Part shown: one piece after another, positions 54,997-61,739 of the stretch | Layout: every line of letters begins with the position of its first letter | How positions within the stretch are numbered: the first letter of the stretch is position 1 | Source: Usitatibacter palustris | Lineage (GTDB): Bacteria; Pseudomonadota; Gammaproteobacteria; Burkholderiales; Usitatibacteraceae | Length of the DNA: 64,000 nt | Direction: 5' to 3' | Assembly (NCBI RefSeq): GCF_013003985.1 | Contig: NZ_CP053073.1 | Coordinates: 620,001 to 684,000 of the forward strand | Translations under genes and position numbers: made by a program | Notes under the pieces: model-generated | Databases searched by the model: none | What the model was told of the DNA's origin: nothing | What the model saw: the letters and a program-made list of their open reading frames with translations, nothing else

Positions 54997-55479
54997 GTGA
55001 CGGCTGGAAACCCAACCCCCGGGGATGACATCCCGAAGCTTCGCCGCATCCTCCGGGATGCGCGCGTCCTTGCGGTCGTCGGCCTTTCGGCCAATTGGTA
55101 CCGCCCCAGTTACTTTGCCGCCAAGTACATGCAGGAGCACGGCTATCGAATTGTGCCCGTGAACCCTGCTTACGACAGCGTCCTGGGCGAGAAGTGCTAC
55201 AAATCCCTGCGCGAAATCCCGCATCCGGTCGACATGGTCGATTGTTTCCGACGTAGTGAAGAGATTCCGGCCCTCGCCGAGGACGCGATCGCGATCGGCG
55301 CGAAGGTGCTGTGGATGCAGCTGGGCGTGCACCACGTGGATGCGCGCAAGCGAGCCGAGGCCGCGGGCCTGGAGGTGGTCGAGAATCGTTGTGTCAAGAT
55401 CGAGCACGCGCGGTTGTTCGGCGGCCTGGGATGGGCCGGCGTCAACACCGGCGTGATCTCCGCAAAACGTCCTGTCTAG
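54997..55479 (+). CDS. CoA-binding protein (YccU-like)
   Basis: 160 residues from GTG. A single Rossmann-type CoA-binding domain: AVVGLSANWYRPSYFAAKYM, IVPVNPAY, WMQLGVHH, VVENRCVKIEHARL. Such proteins bind CoA in the cytoplasm; no reaction is established. A -10-like TAGAAT lies at 54957-54962 and AAAAAGG upstream of the GTG may serve as ribosome site. The nfeD-like gene follows 18 bp later. Confidence 0.88.
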   Translation: MTAGNPTPGDDIPKLRRILRDARVLAVVGLSANWYRPSYFAAKYMQEHGYRIVPVNPAYDSVLGEKCYKSLREIPHPVDMVDCFRRSEEIPALAEDAIAIGAKVLWMQLGVHHVDARKRAEAAGLEVVENRCVKIEHARLFGGLGWAGVNTGVISAKRPV

Positions 55480-55497
55480 GGCTTCCGGGAGGAAACC

Positions 55498-55935
55498 ATG
55501 GAACTGTGGCTGATCTGGACCGTCGTGGGATTCGCGCTCGTGATCATCGAGCTCGTGACGGGGACCTTCTACCTGCTGGCCCTTGCGGCCGGTGTGTTCG
55601 TGGCCGCGGTCGTCGCGGCCTTCGGCGGCAACGTGCTGGTGCAGGCGCTCGCGGGCAGCGTGGTCGCGATCGCCGGCGCGGTCTTCGTGCATCACTGGCA
55701 CGGCGCACAGACCAAGCCCGACGCGGGGCAGGCCAACCTGCTCGACAAGGGGCAGGCGGTGGTGCTCGAGTCGTGGGTGAACGAAGCGGGCGGCATGGCC
55801 CGCGTGAAGTATCGCGGCGCGTCGTGGGAGGCGCGCCTCGCCGCGACCGAGCGCCCCGCGCCCGGCGCGATGCTCTACATCGAAGGGCAGGACGGCAACA
55901 CGCTGCTGGTGGGCGCAACGCCCCCGGTGCGATAA
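55498..55935 (+). CDS. NfeD family membrane protein
   Basis: 145 residues. Two to three N-terminal membrane helices (about 1-65; LVIIELVTGTFYLLALAAGVF) are followed by the small C-terminal OB-like NfeD domain (GQAVVLESWVNEAGGMARVKYRGASWEARL). NfeD proteins pair genetically and physically with SPFH proteins; the partner gene is 30 bp downstream. GGGAGGAAACC precedes the ATG. Confidence 0.9.
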   Translation: MELWLIWTVVGFALVIIELVTGTFYLLALAAGVFVAAVVAAFGGNVLVQALAGSVVAIAGAVFVHHWHGAQTKPDAGQANLLDKGQAVVLESWVNEAGGMARVKYRGASWEARLAATERPAPGAMLYIEGQDGNTLLVGATPPVR

Positions 55936-55965
55936 GCGAACAACAAACGAGCCTGGGAGGTTCAC

Positions 55966-56961
55966 ATGTTCTGGAAATCCGCCATTGCCATCATCCTCGC
56001 GATCGTCATGGCCGTGCTCACGCACAGCGCGTTGGCGACCATCGCGACGTTCTTCGTCGCCATGATCGTCGTGGTGATCTTCGAGGGCGTGCGCGTCGTC
56101 CCGCAGCAGAACGCGTGGGTGATCGAGCGCCTGGGCAAGTACTTCCGCACGCTCGAGCCGGGCCTGAACCTGATCGTGCCCTTCATCGATCGCGTCGCGT
56201 ACCGCCACATGCTGAAGGAAATCCCGCTCGACATCGCCGAGCAGGTCTGCATCACCAAGGACAACACGCAGCTCGCGGTCGACGGGATCATCTACTACCA
56301 GATCAGCGACCCGAAGCTCGCCTCCTACGGCTCGTCGGACTACGTGCTCGCCATCTCGCAGCTCGCGCAGACGGCGCTTCGCAGCGAGATCGGCAAGATG
56401 GAGCTCGACCGCACGTTCGAGAGCCGCGACGAGATCAACCATCGCGTCGTGAGCGTGCTCGACGAAGCCGGCCGTACCTGGGGCATCAAGGTGCTGCGCT
56501 ACGAGATCAAGAGCCTCACGCCGCCCGAAGCGATCCTGCGCGCGATGCAGGCGCAGATCACGGCCGAGCGCGAGAAGCGCGCGGTGATCGCGAAGTCCGA
56601 GGGCCAGCGCCAGCAGGAAATCAACATCGCCGACGGCGACAAGCAGGCGAAGGTGCTCGAGTCCGAGGGCGACAAGCAGGCGCAGGTCAACCGGGCACAG
56701 GGCGAGGCGCAGGCGATCTCGCTCGTGGCCGACGCGACCGCGAGCGCGGTGAAGGTCGTCGCTTCGGCGATCGCGTCCGAGGGCGGCATGAACGCGGCGA
56801 ACCTCAAGATCGCGCAGCTCTACGTCGAGGCTTTCGGCAATCTCGCCAAGACGGGCAACACGATGATCGTGCCCGCGAACCTCACGGACGTGGCCGGAAT
56901 GGTGGCCACCGCGATGACGGTGATGGACCGTACGAAAACGGGCCAGGCCGCCACGAAGTAG
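55966..56961 (+). CDS. SPFH/stomatin-like membrane protein (paraslipin, QmcA-like)
   Basis: 331 residues. An N-terminal hairpin-like hydrophobic segment (about 1-35) leads to the Band-7 domain (VRVVPQQNAWVIERLGKYFRTLEPGLNLIVPF) and a long Ala/Glu/Lys coiled coil (about 215-275) ending in a hydrophobic tail. These proteins form oligomeric cages or microdomains and work with NfeD. GGGAGG precedes the ATG. The stop abuts the metY start. Confidence 0.93.
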   Translation: MFWKSAIAIILAIVMAVLTHSALATIATFFVAMIVVVIFEGVRVVPQQNAWVIERLGKYFRTLEPGLNLIVPFIDRVAYRHMLKEIPLDIAEQVCITKDNTQLAVDGIIYYQISDPKLASYGSSDYVLAISQLAQTALRSEIGKMELDRTFESRDEINHRVVSVLDEAGRTWGIKVLRYEIKSLTPPEAILRAMQAQITAEREKRAVIAKSEGQRQQEINIADGDKQAKVLESEGDKQAQVNRAQGEAQAISLVADATASAVKVVASAIASEGGMNAANLKIAQLYVEAFGNLAKTGNTMIVPANLTDVAGMVATAMTVMDRTKTGQAATK

Positions 56962-58242
56962 ATGGCCGATCGCGAGTTCGGCTTCGAGACGCTCTGCCTG
57001 CACGCGGGCCAGATCCCCGACCGGGAAACTGGCGCGCGTGCAGTCCCGCTTTACCAGACCACCTCGTACGTCTTCGACAGCGCCGAGCACGCGGCGAGCC
57101 TGTTCAACCTGCAGACGTTTGGCAACGTCTATACGCGCCTGTCGAACCCGACCACCGCGGTCTTCGAGGAACGCGTCGCGGCGATCGAAGGCGGGCGCGC
57201 CGCGGTAGCGACCGCTTCGGGCCAGGCCGCCGAGATGGTGGCGCTGCTGAACATCCTGGAAACGGGCGACCACCTCGTGTCGTCGGCCAAGCTCTACGGC
57301 GGCACGCTCACGATGTTCAACGTGAACTTCCGCAAGCTCGGCATCGAGTCGACGCTCGTCGATCCCGACGATCCGGAAAATTTCCGCAAGGCGATCAAGC
57401 CCAACACCAAGGCGATCTTCTCGGAGACGCTGGGCAACCCCGCGATCAACATGGTCGACCTCGAAGCGGTCGGCAAGATTGCGAGGGAAGCGGGCATTCC
57501 GTTCATCGTCGACAACACGGCAGCGTCGCCTTACCTCTGCCAACCGCTCAAGCATGGTGCCGACGTCGTCATTCATTCCGCGACCAAGTACATCGGCGGC
57601 CATGGCACGACGATGGGCGGCGTGCTGGTGGAATCGGGCAAGTTTCCCTGGGACAACGGCAAGTTCCCGTCGATGACCGAGCCCTCCGCGGGCTATCACG
57701 GCGTGCGCTTCTACGAGACCTTCGGTGACTTCGGCTACACGATGAAGGCGCGCATGGAAATTCTGCGCGTCTACGGGCCCACGATTTCGCCGTTCAATTC
57801 GTGGATGCTCCTGCAAGGGCTCGAGACGCTGCCCGTGCGCATGGAACGCCACTGCGCGAATGCGATGGGTGTTGCGAAGTTCCTCGTGGGCCATCCAAAA
57901 GTGACGTGGGTGAATTTTCCCGGCCTCGAGAACAACCGCTACTACGCGCTCGCGAAGCGCTACATGCCGCGCGGGCCCGGCGCGCTGCTGTCCTTCGGCA
58001 TCAAGGGTGGTTATGAGGCGGGCGTGAAGTTCATCGAGGCGCTGCAGTTCGTGAGCCACCTCGCCAACATCGGCGACGCGAAGTCGCTGGTGATCCACCC
58101 GGCGTCGACCACGCACCGCCAGCTGAACGAGGAAGACCAGATGAAGGCCGGTGTTCCGCCCGACATGGTGCGCTTGTCGATCGGCCTCGAGACGCTCGAC
58201 GACATCGTCTGGGATCTCGACCAGGCGCTCGCGAAGGCCTGA
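56962..58242 (+). CDS. metY: O-acetylhomoserine aminocarboxypropyltransferase (sulfhydrylase)
   Basis: 426 residues, Cys/Met-metabolism PLP family. FETLCLHAGQIPDRETGARAVPLYQTTSYVF, YTRLSNPT, and the PLP lysine in SATKYIGGHGTTMGG are characteristic. At this length, and with the LESG/LFPWDNGKF-type insert, MetY (O-acetylhomoserine sulfhydrylase) is favoured over MetB/MetZ. It makes homocysteine from O-acetylhomoserine and sulfide. Its stop overlaps the next ATG by one base. Confidence 0.92.
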   Translation: MADREFGFETLCLHAGQIPDRETGARAVPLYQTTSYVFDSAEHAASLFNLQTFGNVYTRLSNPTTAVFEERVAAIEGGRAAVATASGQAAEMVALLNILETGDHLVSSAKLYGGTLTMFNVNFRKLGIESTLVDPDDPENFRKAIKPNTKAIFSETLGNPAINMVDLEAVGKIAREAGIPFIVDNTAASPYLCQPLKHGADVVIHSATKYIGGHGTTMGGVLVESGKFPWDNGKFPSMTEPSAGYHGVRFYETFGDFGYTMKARMEILRVYGPTISPFNSWMLLQGLETLPVRMERHCANAMGVAKFLVGHPKVTWVNFPGLENNRYYALAKRYMPRGPGALLSFGIKGGYEAGVKFIEALQFVSHLANIGDAKSLVIHPASTTHRQLNEEDQMKAGVPPDMVRLSIGLETLDDIVWDLDQALAKA

Positions 58243-58994
58243 TGGATCTCCTGCTCAAGGATCGTCGTGCGCTGGTGACGGGTGCGAGTGCGGGCATCGG
58301 CCGCGCCATCGCGCTGGAGCTCGCGCGCGAGGGCGCGCGGCTCGTCGTCACGGGACGGCGCCGCGAAAAACTCGAGGAGCTTGCGAACGACATCACCGCT
58401 GCGGGTTGCACGCGGCCTGTGATTGTCGTGCACGACGCGATGGACGAAGGCTATGTCGAGGCCGTCGGGTCGCAATCGCTCGCCGCACTCGGGACCGTGG
58501 AGATCCTCGTGAACAACGCCGGCGGCAGCCGCGCCTTCGATCTCAACGCGAGCGAAACGCAGTGGGAAGAGGCGATGACGCTCAACTTCACGCGCCACCG
58601 CCAGCTGACCCATCGCCTGCTCGAGGCGATGATCGCCAACAAGTGGGGCCGCGTCATCAACATCACGGGCAAGAGCGAGCCCGAGGGCATCAACGGCGCG
58701 TTCAGCGCGAAGGCTGCGATGCACGCCTGGGCGAAGGGCCTGTCGCGCGAGGTCGGCAAGCACGGCATCACCGTGAACAGCATCCCGCCGGGCCGCATCA
58801 TGAGCGACCAGATTCGCCGCAACTATTCGCCGGAGTATCGAGCCAAGCAGTCCGAGCACGAGATTCCCGTGGGAAGATATGGCGAGCCCGAAGAGCTCGC
58901 CGCGCTCGCCGTGTTCCTTGCGTCGCCGCGCGCGTCCTACATCACCGGTGCCGTGATCCCCGTGGACGGGGGCCTGCGCCGCTACCAATTCTGA
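58242..58994 (+). CDS. SDR family oxidoreductase lacking the canonical Tyr
   Basis: 250 residues. The cofactor motif GASAGIGRAIA, a basic TGRRREK suggesting NADP(H), NNAGGSRAFD, and a PVDGGLRRY C-terminus place it in the classical SDR group. At the YxxxK site the sequence is NGAFSAKAAMHAW, with Ala where Tyr is expected (Lys is kept), so dehydrogenase activity by the usual mechanism is doubtful. Starts on the last base of metY. A Bug-type receptor follows after 13 bp. Confidence 0.85.
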   Translation: MDLLLKDRRALVTGASAGIGRAIALELAREGARLVVTGRRREKLEELANDITAAGCTRPVIVVHDAMDEGYVEAVGSQSLAALGTVEILVNNAGGSRAFDLNASETQWEEAMTLNFTRHRQLTHRLLEAMIANKWGRVINITGKSEPEGINGAFSAKAAMHAWAKGLSREVGKHGITVNSIPPGRIMSDQIRRNYSPEYRAKQSEHEIPVGRYGEPEELAALAVFLASPRASYITGAVIPVDGGLRRYQF

Positions 58995-59007
58995 GAGGAG
59001 AAAAACA

Positions 59008-59967
59008 ATGATGATTCGCCGCCTTGCCGCCCTGGCGTGCGCGCTGTTCGCATTCGCCGCGGCCGCGCAGTATCCGAACAAGCCGATCCGCTTCGTCGTG
59101 CCCTTCGCGCCCGGCGGTTCGTCCGAGATCATCGCGCGCTCGGTCGCGCAGCAGCTCACCACGCAGCTCGGCCAGAGCGTCTACGTCGAGAACAAGGCGG
59201 GAGGTGCCGGCACCATCGCGATGGGCGAAGTCGCGAAGTCCCCGCCCGACGGCTACACGATCATCCTCACGCACGTGGGCACGCTCGCCGTGAACCCGTA
59301 CGCGATGACGAAGCACCCTTATGACGTGGACAAGGACTTCATCCACGTCGCGCTCCTCGCGCGCGTTCCCAATCTGTTCGTCGTCGGCGAGAAGGTTCCC
59401 GCCAAGGACTTCAAGGAATTCCTCGCGCTCGCGAAGAAGGAGCCGGGCAAGCTCAACTACGGCTCCGCGGGCAACGGCAGCGCGGGCCACCTCGCGTTCG
59501 AATACCTGAAGATGGTGACCGACACGGACATCGTCCACGTCGCGTACAAGGGCACGGGCCCGCAGCTGCAGGACCTGCTCGGCGGCCGCCTCGACGCGGC
59601 TTCCGCCGGCATGCCCGCGCTGATCTCGCATATCAAGAGCGGCAAGCTGCGTCCCATCGTCGTCGGTACCGCGCAACGCGTTCCCGCGTTGCCCGATGTG
59701 CCGACGATGCAGGAGCTCGGCTACAAGGACTTCGAGACGTCGCAGTGGTACGGCGTCAGCGTTCCCGCCGGCACTCCGAAGGAAATCGTCGACAAGCTCA
59801 GCACCGAGATCAACAAGGCGCTCCGCGCGAGTGCCGTGACCGAGCGCTTCGCCGCCGACAACGCCTCCGTCTCGATCGGCACGCCCGCCGAATACCAGGC
59901 GTTCATCAAGAGCCAGCAGCAGCGCTGGAAGGCGGTGGTGGAGAAGTCGGGCCTGAAGATCGACTAG
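59008..59967 (+). CDS. Tripartite tricarboxylate transporter-family receptor (Bug protein)
   Basis: 319 residues with a signal peptide ending AAAAA. The mature start YPNKPIRFVVPFAPGGSSEIIAR and the LNYGSAGNGSAGHLAFEYLK, GTGPQLQDLLGGRLD and PVEIVDKLSTEINKAL-like segments are hallmarks of the Bug family, very abundant in Burkholderiales. Periplasmic solute binding, ligand unknown. No TctA/TctB transporter gene adjoins it, which is normal for orphan Bug genes. GAGGAGAAA precedes the ATG. Confidence 0.93.
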   Translation: MMIRRLAALACALFAFAAAAQYPNKPIRFVVPFAPGGSSEIIARSVAQQLTTQLGQSVYVENKAGGAGTIAMGEVAKSPPDGYTIILTHVGTLAVNPYAMTKHPYDVDKDFIHVALLARVPNLFVVGEKVPAKDFKEFLALAKKEPGKLNYGSAGNGSAGHLAFEYLKMVTDTDIVHVAYKGTGPQLQDLLGGRLDAASAGMPALISHIKSGKLRPIVVGTAQRVPALPDVPTMQELGYKDFETSQWYGVSVPAGTPKEIVDKLSTEINKALRASAVTERFAADNASVSIGTPAEYQAFIKSQQQRWKAVVEKSGLKID

Positions 59968-60848
59968 TAGCCCAGGGCGTCCAGCGTCGCCTTGCCCCAG
60001 TCTTCCTCGGGCGCGGGCGGCACCGGGCGCCCCGCATCCCGCGCGAGGCTGGTGACGATGCTGCTGTTCGCGGGCAGTCCCTTCGCCTGCCGGGCGTAGA
60101 GCGGATCGGCGAACGCCATCTGCGCATCGACGATCGTCCAACCCGCCGCGCGCAACCCGGCAATCGCATCGCGCAGGAACGTCGCGTTGACGCGGTTGGC
60201 GTGGAGCAGCATCACGTGGTGCGGGCTGCGGCCGAGCGTCTCGCGCGCGACCTTCTCGTAGTACGCGGCGCGATCGACGATGTGCTTCACGTAGGCCAGG
60301 CGAAACGCCCCCGTGTCGCGAAAGGTGCTCTTCACCAAGCCGGCCGTGAGGCGCCCCGAGTAGTACCCATCGCCCGTCACGATGCTCACCGGTGCGGGCG
60401 AGTAGCCATTCTTCGCGAGCCACGCGCGCACGCCGTCGCGCTTCTCCGCCGTCGCACCCTCCCGTAGATAAGGAAAGCGCAGCATCGGCTTGAAGCGCGG
60501 CATCGCCTTGAACAGTTGATCGCCCCGCGAGATGTCGGCGATGTACGCCTCGAGCGTCATCGTGTCGATGTCGGTGTGCGAGTACGTGTGGTTGCCGACC
60601 ATGTGGCCCGCGTCGCCCCAGGCGCGCACGAGCGCGAGCCCCTCGGGCGAATCGACGAACCGGCCCGCCGGAAAGAAGGCGGCCTTGATCCCCTCCGTTT
60701 CGAGCGTCTTCAGGATCTGCGCATTCCACGTCGCGGCCTCGGGCTGGCTGCGCGGGTCCAGCCCATCGTCAAAGGTGAGACTGACCGATGGCCCCGCCTT
60801 GAGGGGGAGGGCGATCGTGAGGAGGATCATCGCAATGAGTGTCTTCAT
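59964..60848 (-). CDS. Secreted polysaccharide deacetylase (CE4/NodB-like)
   Basis: 294 residues with a short signal peptide (ending PLKAG). NodB motif 1 is SLTFDDG (catalytic Asp pair), motif 2 is GNHTYSHTD (HxxxH zinc ligands), motif 3 RFPYLREG, and a late HVMLLHAN supplies the motif-5 His. It should remove acetyl groups from chitin-like or peptidoglycan-like sugars in the periplasm. Ends convergently with the Bug gene (4-bp overlap). Confidence 0.92.
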   Translation of the reverse strand: MKTLIAMILLTIALPLKAGPSVSLTFDDGLDPRSQPEAATWNAQILKTLETEGIKAAFFPAGRFVDSPEGLALVRAWGDAGHMVGNHTYSHTDIDTMTLEAYIADISRGDQLFKAMPRFKPMLRFPYLREGATAEKRDGVRAWLAKNGYSPAPVSIVTGDGYYSGRLTAGLVKSTFRDTGAFRLAYVKHIVDRAAYYEKVARETLGRSPHHVMLLHANRVNATFLRDAIAGLRAAGWTIVDAQMAFADPLYARQAKGLPANSSIVTSLARDAGRPVPPAPEEDWGKATLDALGY

Positions 60849-60917
60849 GCCCTGATTCTATCGGCGGCCATCGGCGTGCTTTCATCGGCGGCCCTCGGCG
60901 TTCCCCGGGGTAGGCGT

Positions 60918-60947
60918 TTGACAGGAAAAGGGCTACCAGCCTACGAT
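60918..60947 (+). promoter_or_regulatory. Promoter of the psrA-like gene
   Basis: TTGACA (60918-60923) and TACGAT (60942-60947) are 18 bp apart, predicting a start near 60954, inside the 20-bp palindrome. The -35 hexamer overlaps a CGTTTGA half-site (60915-60921). Confidence 0.65.
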
Positions 60948-60949
60948 GC

Positions 60950-60981
60950 ATTCAAACGAGCGTTTGAATCGGGCGTTTGAA
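60950..60981. promoter_or_regulatory. PsrA-type operator palindrome plus extra half-site
   Basis: ATTCAAACGAGCGTTTGAAT (60950-60969) is a perfect 20-bp palindrome matching the CAAAC-N4-GTTTG pattern reported for PsrA. A further CGTTTGAA follows at 60974-60981. The site covers the predicted +1, so it should repress its own regulator gene and probably fadE downstream. Confidence 0.8.
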
Positions 60982-61008
60982 GCCCGGACCGCTCGACGGA
61001 GCCCCCCG

Positions 61009-61728
61009 ATGCCCTCGCCCCGTCCCGCCCGCAAGGCGGCACCGCCCGAAGCAACCCTTTCGCTGGACACGAAGTCGCGCATTCTCGACGTCGCGGAGCA
61101 GCTCTTCATGGAGCACGGCTTCGAGGCGACGAGCCTGCGCAGCCTCACGACCGCCGCCGGCGTGAACCTCGCCGCGGTCAACTATCACTTCGGATCGAAG
61201 GAAGAACTCTTCCAGGCGGTGCTCACGCGCCGCCTCGATCCCATGAACCAGGAGCGCATCGACCTGCTCGCGAAAGCCGAGCGCGATGCCGGCGACCACC
61301 CGGTGACGTGCGAGAAAATCCTCTCGGCGATGCTGGTCCCGGCGCTGCGCCTTTCGCGCGACGAGAAGCGCGGCGGCAAGAATTTCCTGCGATTGCTGGG
61401 CCGTGCCTACGCCGACCCCGCGCCGTTCATTCGCCACATGCTTTCCGAGCAGTACGCGGAGATGATCGCGCGCTTCAAGGAAGCCTTCTTGAAGGCGCTC
61501 CCGCACCTCTCGCGCCAGGAGCTCACGTGGCGCCTGCACTTCGTGATGGGCGCGCTTTCGTACACGGTCTCGGGCACGGACGCACTCAAGCTGCTGCAGC
61601 AGGCCATGCCGCACGAAAAAGACAACGATGAATTGCTGATCCAACGCCTGGCCCCGTTCCTCGTGGCCGGACTCAAGGCGCCCGCGGTCGGCGACGCACG
61701 CAAGCTCGAGCTCGTCTCGGGCGATTAA
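61009..61728 (+). CDS. psrA: TetR family regulator, PsrA-like (fatty-acid degradation)
   Basis: 239 residues. The N-terminal helix-turn-helix (ILDVAEQLFMEHGFEATSLRSLTTAAGVNLAAVNYHFGSKEELF, about residues 25-68) is typical TetR. The C-terminal ligand domain resembles PsrA/CerR-type regulators. The symbol rests on the operator and on fadE 11 bp downstream. An in-frame ATG at 60946 lies upstream of the predicted transcript start, so I use the ATG at 61009. Long-chain acyl-CoA or fatty acids are the expected inducers. Confidence 0.85.
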   Translation: MPSPRPARKAAPPEATLSLDTKSRILDVAEQLFMEHGFEATSLRSLTTAAGVNLAAVNYHFGSKEELFQAVLTRRLDPMNQERIDLLAKAERDAGDHPVTCEKILSAMLVPALRLSRDEKRGGKNFLRLLGRAYADPAPFIRHMLSEQYAEMIARFKEAFLKALPHLSRQELTWRLHFVMGALSYTVSGTDALKLLQQAMPHEKDNDELLIQRLAPFLVAGLKAPAVGDARKLELVSGD

Positions 61729-61739
61729 AGGAGAACACC

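Noticed and set aside
54946-58116. Continuation of the hydrolase reading frame for more than 1000 codons upstream, antisense to the CoA-binding, nfeD, SPFH and metY genes
   Set aside because: The real protein begins with a signal peptide at 54945; the upstream part opposes four well-recognised genes and looks like codon-bias shadow.
60946-60948. ATG at 60946 as the start of the TetR regulator
   Set aside because: It lies upstream of the predicted transcript start and inside the operator region; the HTH domain is complete from 61009.
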